Source of the DNA: Adiantum capillus-veneris
Lineage: Eukaryota; Streptophyta; Polypodiopsida; Polypodiales; Pteridaceae
Length of the DNA: 60,000 nt
Assembly (NCBI GenBank): GCA_014529385.2
Contig: CM043942.1
Location: 57,787,340-57,847,339, forward strand
Reading direction: 5' to 3'
The notes under the pieces were generated by a model. That model did not search any database. It saw only the letters and a program-made list of their open reading frames with translations, and was not told where the DNA came from. Shown here piece by piece: positions 46,354 to 58,454 of this stretch. Within the stretch, counting starts at the first letter, position 1. Each line of letters starts with the position of its first letter. The translations under genes and the position numbers were made by a program.

Positions 46354-46371
46354 TGGTATCATAGCATTTGG
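46354..46371 (+). promoter_or_regulatory. Initiator-Met type primer-binding site of chromovirus
   Basis: TGGTATCATAGCATTTGG one base after the LTR end. It matches the plant initiator-Met site TGGTATCAGAGC apart from one base in the first 12, and is the standard site of chromoviruses and copia elements. Confidence 0.8.
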
Positions 46372-46448
46372 TTTCTCTTTTCTTGCTCAATAAGAGAGGT
46401 CCTTAGGTAGCCTATAAATGGTTGATTTTGTTAAATATATTAGGGTGA

Positions 46449-47829
46449 GTGGGAGTGGGATCTAGTATCGGTTTTGTTGAAGCCCACTATGTGGGGTATG
46501 GTGCACACCTTGGGAGATTTGGTCTTAATAATAGAGTCTCTCTAGACTTGCCTATGGAGGACATCACCAATCTTACCCTGCATGGCGAAGGTCACAAAAG
46601 CTCAAGAAGTTCAAAGAGGGAGGAAAGAGTATCTCTTTCCTCACCTACGATGGCACCTTTGGTGCTATCGACAAAGTATTGGCCTTCATCTAGCAATTTG
46701 ATGTGGCCTTTGGAGATGAGGCTTCACGGAGTCCTCCAAGCTATGCCATGTAGCTATGCACTTCCAGAAATCAGCTCGTCAATGGTGGGCTAGCCTTTGT
46801 GGAAACGGTGAAGCCCTAAAGACATGGAAAACTCTACAAGTTTCCATCATGAAGCAATTCCTTGCAAGCGATGCAAAGGACAAAGTGCTTACCGAATGGT
46901 GCAGCTTGAAGCTTCTCTCTCATGAGTCTATTCACAAATATGTAGACATGCTTTGGGATTTACATCTCAAGGCTACTGTCTTTCAAAATATAGACTTTGT
47001 GGAGAGAAAGCAACAATTTTGTGCGGGATTACCTGAAGATATGGCCGAATACGTCAACTCCCAACGGCTTGGTTCTATCACCAAACTAATCCACCACCCC
47101 ATGGTTTCTTCGTGCATCAATTTCCAACAAGAGTCTAGACGGAATGTCAAGACCATGGAAAATAAAGAGCAATATGAAGCAAAAGGGAAGAACAATGCTC
47201 AAGGCTCTTCCCAAGGCAATTTCAACAATAAGGACCACAAATGCTTTAAGTGTGGGGAGCAAGGAAATAGCTATCATTCTTGCCCCAAGAGAAATGCTCG
47301 CAATGGGACTCCTAGAGCTTCCACCATTGAAGCTCCAAAACATGATACTCATTACAAAGGATCGTCTCTCTCCTATGCATGGGGAAAGATAAGGGAGCAT
47401 GGTGCCTTCATCTTGTTTGACCCTGTCTCTACTCACAACTTTATATCAACGGAGTTGGCCACCAAGTTGGGCATTCAAGATTTTGAGATGGAAGATATTG
47501 TAACCACCAACGTCGCTTTCAAGGGACATCAAGCCTCCGTTACTCCCTTGATTGGGAAGTTGAGGCTTCATGTCCAAAGTAATGTCGACAGAGAAGAATT
47601 TTTCATCTCTCCTCTCCAACATGAGGATGCTATCCTAAGGGGCACCATGGTTCAACCGCATGGTTGCCCCAATAGGAAGTTCCCTGAAAGGAGAATTTAC
47701 TTCACCTATAGGGAAACGAATATGTACATAGATGCTAGTGAGCCTGGCCGCACTATACCACTTGTAAATCTTCCTGCTTTTGACAAATCAATGAAGGGCT
47801 TGGTTTTTGCGTACATGATTTGTCATTAA
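46449..47829 (+). pseudogene. Chromovirus gag and protease remnant
   Basis: The N-terminal part (46449-46793) and the main part (46756-47829, 357 codons) are in different frames, so a frameshift lies near 46750. The main part has the Gag capsid region (ARQWWASL, WKTLQVSIMKQFL), then a CCHC knuckle in which His is replaced: C163, C166, N171, C176 (CFKCGEQGNSYHSC). Protease follows with LFDPVSTHNFIS, where the usual D(S/T)G is DPV. The frame ends near the protease C terminus and joins LTR sequence at 47830. RT, RNase H and integrase are missing. Confidence 0.8.
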
Positions 47830-48350
47830 AACTAATATCTAATTCTCCCAAATGATTTTCTCATGTTAAACTAATCATGTAATATGGAGAGGTACCAAGG
47901 GAGTAAAAGCTAGAACATTGGTAAGGCTCCCAGATCGGTCTCACCAGGGATCCAAAGGAGGGAAAATAGGGATCCAAAGGGGGGCAGTCTACAAAAGAGC
48001 AATGTGAATCAATGGATCTTAAAAGACCTAAGGTTTAGCTTCATTAAGACTTCCATAGGCTAAGGTTCCAAAAATTAAAAAAAAGGTCCAATGGTGGTGG
48101 GAAGACTAAAACGTCTTCCCACATCCCTATCAAGGAGGGGACGATCCCTAATAGTAGGGGAGGAGAGAGAAACACAGACACACACACACTCCAAAGCTCC
48201 CCCTTTACACAAAGGTAATACTGGACACATGGCAGGCTCCTAGCCCAGTTGCCCCAATCTCCCCTCAAAGCGTAGTGGATGGCTATAGAGGTGGACCAAT
48301 GAGGATTAGGCTAGAGTAAAATTAGTCTAATTAATTTTAAAATTATTGAT
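47830..48350 (+). repeat. Degraded chromovirus-like LTR
   Basis: AACTAATATCTAATTCTCCCAAATGATTTTCTCATG and later CCCTAATAGTAGGG, ACACACACACAC, ACACATGGCAGG and GGACCAATGAG align in order with the LTR at 44765 (and that at 9874), but divergence is much higher and the start is missing. It probably represents a third, older subfamily copy. Right end not defined. Confidence 0.55.
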
Positions 48351-48522
48351 AAAATAACTGTTAACCCTTACGGACACCCTATCACCTTTGACGGACACCT
48401 TATTATTATTTGATTATGTCATGGACTGGGCTTGTCGGTCCAATAGGTGTGTTGGTGATCGTCGATGAGAGGCGCATCACTTATCTTATTTTTACAGTAA
48501 TTTTGCAACACCTGGCCACTAC

Positions 48523-48720
48523 GGGCGCCCATGTGTGAAATGACCAAACTCTTATAAAAGGTCTATTTTGACCTAAAGTCCTAATTCTTGGAGGTGCAAT
48601 CTACGAAGTGCTCTTAGATCCTCATGTGGGCGCCCATGTGTGAATGGGCCAAACTCTTATAAAAGGTCTATTTCGACCTAAAATCGTCATTCTTGGAGGT
48701 ACAATCTAAGAAGTGCTCTT
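48523..48720 (+). repeat. 105-bp tandem duplication containing a TATA-like box
   Basis: GGGCGCCCATGTGTGAA occurs at 48523 and 48628. Each is followed by CCAAACTCTTATAAAAGGTC and by TTCTTGGAGGT.CAATCTA. Both units carry CTTATAAAAGG, a strong TATA-like core, so this may be a duplicated promoter, perhaps of an LTR. A (GA)n run and GC-rich GGCGG words follow at 48771-48870. Confidence 0.8.
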
Positions 48721-50130
48721 GCTCTACCTCTGTCTTCTCCTACTTCATGTACTCACATGTGTATGCTTGAGAGAGAGAGAGAGAGCATTGCGGCGGCATC
48801 GGTGACGGCGCGGCGGTTGAGCATGGCGATGGCGGCGACCACGGCTCCTTGTTCTTCGCGGTGCAGGATCCTTCACGGCTGAAGCATTGAGCGGTGAGTG
48901 ACACACCATTTCCTCTTTCAGCTTGCTAGGAATGTCTAGTTGTGTGCTTGCAACCATTCGTGGATTTCACACAATGTTTTGGCAAGTTCCTATCCTCCGA
49001 CATGTGTAGCAAAGCGCCGTTGCAAGGGACTACCTTACACTAAGCTTGAGGAGCACTCAATTCTACCTCAAGAAGCCATTAACCTTTGGTATTTTTGTTT
49101 TTTTATAGTTTTTGTTAGATCTGCTAGTGGCTATAATGTGCAGGTTTTGTTAAATATGTGTTAGTGGCTGCAATGTGCAGAAGTTAGGAGATTTGTTAGG
49201 TAGTGTAAATTTGCAATATGCAGTAGACAGTAAGTAGATTAATTGCTCTGTGTGTGAGCAGTAGTGTAGGTAGTGTGTAATTACTATGGTAGACAGTGTG
49301 TGAGCAGAGATTAGTGTTAATTAAACCGTGTTAGTTGTAGACAAAGCTAACAAAGCTGATGTGTGTGCTACTGGGTGAGCGTGTGAGCTCAGCGCCCACG
49401 CACAACATTATCCCCAAAAAACTATTTGGAAAAAAGAATAAAAAAATAATTTAAAAACAATGCACGGAATATTTGGGATCAAAAAGAAAACTCAAAACAA
49501 AAAATAAAAATAAAAATTATTTGTTTAAAAGAAAGGATCGAGATCATTCTCCCAAGCCCAAGCCCAGGCCCAAGCCTCAGTCCTCAGTCTTATGATATAG
49601 TATAGACACTTCTATATATATAAAGACTAGGAACTCAAGTGAAGGAAGGGCATGTGGGATAAGTTTCCCAAGTCCTCGACCATTCCCTTCACACTCACCC
49701 TTTGGACTTACTAATTCTAGCTCTCTTTCCCCTTAGGAAAAGATTGTTTTTAGGATTTTGAGGGCTTTGAGCAACCGAATCGGGGGCTGTAAGCACGGCA
49801 CGTCCCTCTAGCCAAGATGCTCATTTTGAGCTATCACACGTCATATTCCGTGGCTTGGTTAGAAAAAAGGACAAAAAGTAACAAAACATTTGGGTTGTAA
49901 ACACCTAAAAGACTAGGTGAGCAGCCTTCATAGGCACTCACAAACACTTCTAAAGTGTTGAGATCACATGCACCTACGCTCTGGTCATGTGCTAGAGGAC
50001 AATCACATAGAGAGTGTCTCCCTTTATGCGGGGACCCATTATTCCTCCATATTAGGCTCTAGGCCCTTAGCGAGAACCCAAGGTAGTACCACTTAGGACC
50101 CACATATTGCGTCTAGTGACTTTTCCTCTG
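48721..50130. other. Unassigned AT-rich sequence with promoter-like spot
   Basis: No gene recognised. At 49612-49625 TCTATATATATAAAGAC is a TATA-like box and the 49550-49590 region repeats AAGCCCAAGCCC. This could be another LTR U3 region, with no partner copy in the window. Confidence 0.35.
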
Positions 50131-52424
50131 ACTACTGATAGCCGTTTTTCGGCTCTCCATAATTGCCATAGTAAGTTATTCCACCCTACCAAATCACCCA
50201 AACGCTATGGCTATCCCTACCATTTCACTGTACATAGGCGTGTGTGAGTTAGGGGGCTTTTCCCATATCTTCTTAAAAACCCTCAGCTAGCTAGTCACTG
50301 GGCTAGTTGAGCCAAAAAAATAAAAAAATAAAAAATAAAAGTATATTATGGCCTCTTTGTGTGTAAATATTTCATTGTATATATGGCCTAAATATAGGGA
50401 TTTTTAATTATTATTTTGGTATTTTATTTAAATATTTCTACTTAGGTGTGTGTTTTATTAAACCTATGTACACCTTCTTTCATCCTCTTACACCATAATT
50501 ATATTTTTTGCCAATATGTACATACTCTAACCTCATATTTTTCCTTCATACAAATCACTCCCACATTTTCACCCTCACTCTCGTGAAAACAAAAAATTGA
50601 TTTCTACTCATTGGTTACGTTTATTATATTATTTACTTGCATACCTTTTCCTCTTTCACCCAAAATAATTCAAGGAGGGACCATATCATATGATTCCAAT
50701 ATCTTTCCATATCCATAACTCCTCCATATTTTTATTATTATTTTTACTCATTATTCTAACACCATGTGCTCATTGAGCTAAAGTCCATGAATAGTCCATA
50801 CACTAGTCCCACCATGTATATATTTCTTTATTCACCAATAATCCTCCTCCATGCATGGGTCAAGGGAAACTTGGATGCTTTGTATTATAATATGACAAAG
50901 GAGGAGCTCACTCTTGGATGCATTGTACAAATTCAACAAAGGAGGGGGCCGCTAAAAGACTTTTGCAGGCATAAAAACAGGCTTTTTTTGTGAGAATTTT
51001 GGCACCTATCTCCACTCTGAATTTGGAGCAGTGGTCAAAAGAGAAAATGTAGCCCACTCTTTGAATAATCACTTCAAATTTTTTCATGATTTTTGGAGCT
51101 ACCAGCGGTGAGCTATGATTTTTTGAGTGGACCCCAGTCTGCCCAATTTTCTCACAAGTAGCCCTTAGTCTTCTCTCACCCTTCCACACACCTACTCACT
51201 CTTACACATCCCTCCCTCTCTTTCCCTCACTCAAACATGCAATTTCCATGGCTTCTCCCACCCTCTTCACCATTACCCTTCTCTCTCATCCCTATAGTTC
51301 TTTTATGAACCTCTACATAAATACACCCTCTCCATGTCTCTCTCTATTGATTCTATGTTACAATTTCATTTACCTCTCCTAAAAATACCTAAAATTCAGC
51401 ATCTTAACCATGATAACTTCTGCAAATTGAGGATTTTTCATCAACAAATCCTCTTTTCATCGTGGTGGTCAACCGTGGCGGCGGCGTAAAGAAGCGAAGA
51501 AGAAGAAGAAGACCAGCGGTCATTTTTTCCACAATCTACACAAGGGTGAGTTCAAGCTTCTTCAAGCTTCACCATCTCAATGATTCTCTTTTAATTCACC
51601 CCTCTTCCTTCATCAAATCAACTCATCCTACCCATTGTAAATGTATCACTAACAATTCTAGTGATTATTACCACTAACAACTAACTTCTCTTATAAAAAT
51701 GCACCCACATATGGAGTAGGCAACCGCACAAATAAACCAAATTCACTCACTCCCATGGAAGTTTCTCTCCTTTCACCACACCAATAATTCTCTTACTTGA
51801 GCCCACATCCATGTGACTCAAGAGAAAAGAGAGACCCCATTCTCATTTGAAATTCATAATCCTTGATTTTTCCTAATAAAATTGATTAGGCTTAATCCTA
51901 ATCAAGGCTTCTAAAACCTATAAATAGAACCCATTCCTCCTTGTAAAAGACATCACTATACCATTGCACACTAGATTGAGCGTATCACACGCCAGTTCTA
52001 TCTTGGTTGTAAAGAGAGAGTAAGCTTTCTATACACCATCACCTTGGTGCATAGAAAAGCTTGAGCTAGTTTGAGTGAGTGCAAGTAGAAGATATTCTTC
52101 CTACCATTGTTGTATCTACCCCAACATCAGTGAATTGGTAGTTTTGGGTGCAATTCATGTCCAAAGGCTCACGCTTCTCCTCCAATTTGGCTTGGCAAAC
52201 TCATTTAGCTTCATAAGGTGACTTGTTTCATTGAAGGTTGTTGTTTTGTTGCTTGTGATTCATTGGCTATTGTTTGGCTACCATTGTAAGAGCGTGGATA
52301 GTGAGAGGGATCCCATAACCCTAAGACAATGTGCTAGTGATGCTATAACCAAATCTTGTCACTTGATTCCGCAAGCTCTAAGTTCCTTTTTGTGCAAAAT
52401 ATAAAGTTGAAGCTAAGTTGTACA

Positions 52425-52472
<48 letters not shown>

Positions 52473-52737
52473 TTTTAGTGTGTGAGAGTGTTCCATTGGT
52501 GTGTTAGGGTTAGTGTAAATTCCTTGCTTGTTTGTGGGTTGCTCTAACGATTCTCCTCTTTTGCGTCCTAGTTCGCTCTTAAACTAGGTGGTGCCCCTTG
52601 TGTAGTTGGGATTTGGCTGTGGGTTTGTTGTTTTGGTTTGTGTTGTGCTGTGCCCCAGCCCCATTGAGCAGCACGGGAGCCTTGAAGGGTGTCTAGAGGT
52701 TGCTCTTCTTGTTGCCCGCCCCAGACCGCCTCACTAC
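50131..52737 (+). mobile_element. Solo LTR of family A with target-site duplication
   Basis: TGATAGCCGTTTTTCGG at 50136 through CCGCCTC(A) at 52732/52733 matches the family A 5' LTR over its full length, more diverged than the 1981/7112 pair. ACTAC at 50131-50135 recurs at 52733-52737, as 5 bases if the LTR ends in C, or as CTAC (4 bases) if it ends in CA. No internal region is present, so it arose by recombination between two LTRs. A (CT)n tract lies at 52428-52469 and a TATA box at 51919-51926. Confidence 0.85.
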
Positions 52738-54990
52738 GATGTCATGGAAGGCTATCCGATGCCTAATCCCAATAGTTCAATCCAAGACATGCATACCATG
52801 GGCCCACGGTCTGGGCCGAGCGTATTTAGCCGCTTAAAAGAGACTTTGAGTAGGGCCACTCGCTCCGATGTTGTGCATCTCCGTTCCCATGCTAAGAAAG
52901 ATACCAGGAAGATGCACATCAAGCACGTTTAAAGCTTACTTGATTAAGGATCAATGTTCAAGGCTTGTTAACAAGCTACTTTTAATGGTTGATGTATGCG
53001 AGATGCGGCGTAAAGGGCCAATTGATTCCTTGAGGATGCTCAAAAGGATCATGCTTACTATTTATGGGAGATTATGATGTAGAATTGTAGCCCTTAAAGT
53101 GCTCTATCGGCCTGTCTTTACGGCTCATCGATTGGAGCTACGGCGAAGAAGTTATGGTGGTTCTACGTTTAAGTTGATGCAGATCCGTACCAGATTGGGC
53201 AATTGCAGTTGAGGGCATAGAGATGAAGTGAATGTGTGGACCTGAAGTGCTCACTTCATAGAGCGCGTCGGTCTTTTCAGATCAGCGATCGAAGTTCTGG
53301 TGGCAAAGATGTTTACAGTCAAAGATGTACCGGGGGCCTGTTCTGCGCAAGCTTGGTCTGCTCGGTTGGTCTGCAATTTGAAAAAATATTGATAAGAGAT
53401 TCCAATGTGGTTATGGCAAAGAAGCCTAGGGTAAGTTTTAACCGCATGCAAAGGGAAGGCCTTCTGGAAATGAAATCATCTATACTTGCGTCTTAAAAGC
53501 AGATGGATGGGCAGTGGAATTCACAATGATATTGTCATTTAAGAACAAATGAAGGCTTAGCACTAATTTAGCCGATATGCATGATAAACGAGGACCATTT
53601 ACGATTGCTATCTATGACTTGGCCGAAATAATGTATACCCAATGCTGCTCATGAATTACATTGATTGTGGGCTCTGCAGCTATTGTAGGTGAGTAGCGCA
53701 ATGCATCGACCGACAAGTATGCCCAATGTGGTGCCCTAAGGGACTTTCTAATTGAGTATGGCCGCCCAAGGGGGGGTAGGGCCAAGGGCTGCCCAAAAGC
53801 ATAAGCTTTGTGTTTGTGAAGAGGTTAAAAAGAAGAAAGCATGGCATGGTCGCAGCAAGCAGGGAAGGGCGCACACCTAATGGAATTGGCAGCACACAGT
53901 AGTGTGCTCGGTTAGCTCCGGAGCAGAAACAAAAATGGCATGTCTCGCCAGCGCGAAGATTTTTGGCACTTGCCCGGGCGATTTTGGTGCTGGGTAACAT
54001 ACAAGCTGCCACATCAGCAAGGGGCTCTTCATGCCCTGCGCACTTGAAAAGCGACGGTGTGCTATTTTTGGGAAGCTTTTCATGCGTAAAAGGAGAACGT
54101 GAGAGGGGAGAATCATTAAAAAACAAGTGATAAAATCACCAGGCCTGCCAGGCATGATAATTTTTTTTTTTTGACATGCAATTTTTCAAGCCCCCTTTTA
54201 TGCTTTGTGTAATGCAATCAACTTATATAATTTGTCATATATAACGTTAACTTAAAGATATAAATACAAAAAATGACAGACAATTTTGAGATTGTTTTGA
54301 TAGGCAAAATAGCCCTTGACAAAAAAAAAAAAAGACGTCAATTTTAGGCCTTCATCTGAAGCTAGATCCCACTTTAAAATCACTACATCTCTAAGCTTTT
54401 TGAAAAAAACCATAAGCACAGAGAATTGAATTAAAAAAGCACCCTTAAGCTCTACACCCTAAACTTTAGATCCCTATGCTCTACACCCCACTTTAAAAAT
54501 TCTACATTTTTAAGCTCTAGAGCCCTTTTTACAAATTTAAAACTGTAGATCTTAAGTTGTAAATCCTACTTTAAAAGCTTTAATGTTCTAAGTTCTAAAA
54601 TTCTAGCATCTTTGGGTGACCCCTCCCTTACTTGTGGATCCATGTAACATTTTCACTTTCTTTAATTCAAAGTTTTACCTTCTAATAAAAAAAAACTATA
54701 GGTCTTCATTGGATCATTGGGGACTTACTTTAAAAGTTCTACATCTTTAAGTTCTAAACTTAGCTTTAAAATCTCTAAAAATGAAAATAAAAAATCTTTA
54801 AAGCTTAAAGCCCTAAATGATAAATTCCTTCAGTAAAGTTTTAACTAACAAAAATGACAACATTAGTTTATTACCTCAAGTTTCAAAGGGTGAACTAAAT
54901 TCTCAAAATGAAAAGGTGGATAAAGAACTCCTCAAATTTCAAAATGAAAAGGTGACTCTTGGGATTTGTGGAGCTTCTAAGGCTTTATCA
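52738..54990. other. No recognisable gene
   Basis: Open stretches at 52606-52932 and 53236-53496 (plus) and 53680-54126 (minus) match no family. Parts near 53110-53300 share words with 56760-56960 (CGGCTC, CGGTCTTTTC), suggesting related old LTR sequence. 54160-54970 is very AT-rich. Confidence 0.35.
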
Positions 54991-55110
54991 TTTAACATAT
55001 AAGGTTGTCAACGCTTCATGCTTCCAAAGGCATTGCACAACCCAAAATCATTTAACATGTAAGGCTGTCAACGCTTCATGCTTCCAAAGGCATCGGACAA
55101 CCCAAAATCT
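54991..55110. repeat. 60-bp tandem duplication
   Basis: TTTAACATATAAGGTTGTCA at 54991 recurs as TTTAACATGTAAGGCTGTCA at 55051, both ending CAACCCAAAATC. It abuts and overlaps the 316-bp duplication. Confidence 0.85.
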
Positions 55111-55728
55111 TTTCCTTGATATAAGAGATTCCATTTCATATTTCAAAGCTCAAGACATGTCCATCATTAGATTTACACAATTCATTTCAATGAGTACCCA
55201 CTATCTTATTTCACCCAATCAACATTTTTGACCTATCAAAAAATGCTTAAAAATATAACTCAACCCTTTTCCTATTTGAGTCAGCAAAAAGAGGAGGCAA
55301 CGCTATAGCCTTCCCTTTGGACATGCCAAAAAAAAAAAGTTGAGGAGGAGCTCGTAGCATAGGAAAGAAAGGAGCTTTGAGCTTGAAGCGATTTGCAGGC
55401 GAGATTGAGCATACAACCCAAAATCTTTTCCTTGATATAAGAGAGTTCATTTCGTATTTCAAAGCTCAAGACATGTCCATCATTAGATTTACACAATTCA
55501 TTTCAATGAGTACCCACTATCTTATTTCAACCAATCAACATTTTTGACCTATCAAAAAATTCTTAAAAATATAACTCGACCTTTTTTCTATTTTAGTCAG
55601 CAAAAAGAGGAGACAACGCTATAGCCTTCCCTTTGGACATGCCAAAAAAAAAAAGTTGAGGAGGAGCTCGTAGCATAGGAAAGAAAGGAGCTTTGAGCTT
55701 GAAGCGATTTGCAGGCGAGATTGAGCAT
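55095..55728. repeat. 316-bp tandem duplication
   Basis: The block from ACAACCCAAAATCTTTTCC to GCGAGATTGAGCAT occurs twice with a period of 316 (for example CCCAAAATC at 55101 and 55417). The two units are nearly identical. Open stretches on the minus strand here simply repeat with the unit and are not genes. Confidence 0.9.
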
Positions 55729-58454
55729 CCAAGAGCATTGAGCTTGGATTGAGGACGAGCATCGATAAGTAGAAGAAAACAAACGAGCAAGAGTAGGAGA
55801 TGAGGAACTTTGGGAGAAGAAGAAGCAAGAGCATCGACAATAAGCTTTGAGGGAAAGACAATCGAGGCATCAAGAATAAGCAAGGGCATCAAGCTTTGGA
55901 CAAAGGCTTCAAGGGAGAGCTCGAGAAGCATTAGTTGAAGCTTTCAAGGGCGACTAAAGCACTCAGTCCGGCACATACAATTTTCTAAATTTAGATTAAT
56001 TTTGTTGAAGAAGCACGGAGTCGTTAACGGCCTGAGAGAAGATTATAAACAGGAGCTTAAACTCCTTGATCTGCAATTAATTAATCTAGCAGGTGTTGTT
56101 AATAGCACCTCTTTAAAAATTGTGTGTTGTACTCTTCTCTTCTCTCTTTCTCCCATAGATAGCATCCCTGCTCACCTTTCGAAACCTTAGGGTCCATACA
56201 AAGTACATAAAGCATTTCCAAACGGAACCTATGAATTAATAAGGGAAAACGGAAAGCTGCTCAAAAATAGGGTGAATGGTGTACGGCTCAAGATGTACTT
56301 TGATAGAGGTTTGGGGCCTGATGTGAGGTTGGGCAACCCCCCTAGAAGGACTTGGAAATGATAGATATTGCAGTGTTGTACATATTTCACATATTGTACA
56401 TATGGTTGTGCCTTTTTGAATGTGCTTGAGCACCACTGAAGTATTGCAAGTTTCAAGTTCTGTAAATATGCTTTTGGTTGAACATGAATGTTCAACAAGG
56501 GGGTGGGCAATGATGGTGCAACCAAAGTTGTTTTGTGCTGGGAAGTGTGCTATACAATGCTAAAGTTGTGGGCAGGTGCAAGTTGGGATGCTAGAGCAAG
56601 TATGAAGGCCCTATGAAGGTAGGTGACAACGAAAACATATGCTCAAAGTTGCTTTTTAGGCCAAGCGGCCTTCAATTATTGGGATAATCGGGACGGCAAA
56701 CCAAAGTGTCCAAAATGTAGAGAATGTGCCTTAGAATGTAGGGTTCAAGATGCTCTTGAAGCTCGTCCATACGGCTCGTCAAACGGAGCCCCGATGTGAA
56801 AGATATGAAAGTTCCAATTTAGAAGCCTTTGCAGATCCTCGAGGAGCAGGGTAGATGGGGACAGATGGTCAAATTTGACGTCAGCATATAGACATGTGAA
56901 GCTTGAATAGTGGGGCATGCCGGTCTTTTCGAATTGCCCTTTGGAGCTCAGACGGGAAAGTTATGGCTTGTGGAATATTTACTGGGGGTCGGGTATGTGC
57001 TCATCGTGTCGCTTTGGTAGGCGTGCTGAAAAGGATATTGTTGAACTCGCCAAGGTTCTTGAAAGTTTCATGCAACATAGGGAGTCATCTAAAATTTGCG
57101 GCTCACCAAGAGGAGTCAGGGGCATCAAGATGCGCCCACTTCAAGTCGGCAAACAATTGCGGCAGGGGAGCGAACTCGATTTTTTTCCATTGTTGTGATT
57201 TGCCATTGAAGGGTGTGAAGTGGTCGGAATGCGGCAAAGCTCTCTGGGTTTGGAGTTGACAAGGGGTAGCTTGGTGAGAGAAGTGTTCGGCGAACTCGGG
57301 CACATGGAGCACCGACGGTGTGCAAACCAAGTACTCTAAGTCCTCTTGGGCATAAATGGAAAGGCAAAAGGGTAGTTGGACTCAAGGGGGAAAAAAGGAA
57401 ACCAATTATGAACTTAAGGGTTAAGTTGGGGAAAAGAAGAGGTCTAAGTGAGACTCTCAAGGGCAGTGACGCCCGGCCCTATTGCCAAAAAAAAAAAACA
57501 AGCTTTTTCCCTTTGAAAAAGGAGGAGGTAAAGTAAAGAAAAGGCCCACCAGCATCTTCGGAAAAAAGGGGATATTTTTTTCTTTGACTTGGGTTGAACA
57601 AGGTGAGGAGTCACGATGGCGTGCATAGATGATTAGTAAATTTTTAAAATAAGATGAATCCAGCTGAGAGAATGCTTACTTCAAAGACATAATAAAATCT
57701 AACCCTAAACATGAAAATTAAAATGTGGAATTCAGGTGCGAGAGAGAGGCCTTCAAAGATTGACAGAGGTGGTATGGGGGATGTTTGTTTTTCTGTCAAG
57801 ACAATGCAACATAGCAAAGCAGATAAGCAGAAGCAGACCTTCCCAAGATAATGCAATGAGATATAATGTCATGGCATTGTACCAGCCAAGGCCAACCGCC
57901 TTCTTCACAACTCCTTGCAGGCCAACTAGAACAGATTTTGTCTGATTATTGCCTATCACGATGACCTTGGTGTGGCGCGGCAGCATAGACAGATCGTCAT
58001 CAAAGCTCTCGTCGCTCGCACCCCTTCCTCACTTGCACCACCTCCTTGCCCATACATAGCTCTTTCCTCTGATCGCACCTCCTCCATCTTCATCTCTGTG
58101 TCCATCTCCATCATCTTTAAATCAAGTGCCCTTCTTAACAAGAGCTCCCAATATATCTCTCGAGAATGTTCAAATTAGCATTGATTAAGCCCCAAGAAGC
58201 CCCCCTGTGGCCACTAGAATTTATGTTTCAATTGGTTTGAGTTGAAATTAAGGATCCATAATTTGTCATACAGCTAAATTGGAAAGCGCACAATACAGAA
58301 TTGGCTCTGTATGATGATGATGATCTTGGTCTACAAGGATCAAAAAGAAGATTGAGCTAAGCTGAGCAGCTCAAAGACATACAAATAAGGTACAAGTTTT
58401 GGATAGAGAGGTAGTCTAAAGCTTGAAAAGATTTAACGCAGCAAGAATGTAGGA
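55729..58454. other. Unassigned sequence, old element pieces
   Basis: At 56478-56525 the palindrome-plus-purine-run motif also seen at 42264-42300 recurs. The 56750-57500 region shares words with 53100-53330. On the minus strand at about 57850-57960 a short open stretch, TKSVLVGLQGVVKKAVGLG, looks protein-like and may be an isolated exon, but I cannot assign it. No other gene seen. Confidence 0.35.

Noticed and set aside
55593-55931. Minus-strand frames in the 316-bp duplication
   Set aside because: Two overlapping frames repeat with the unit and consist mostly of Leu/Ser/Phe; no protein similarity recognised.
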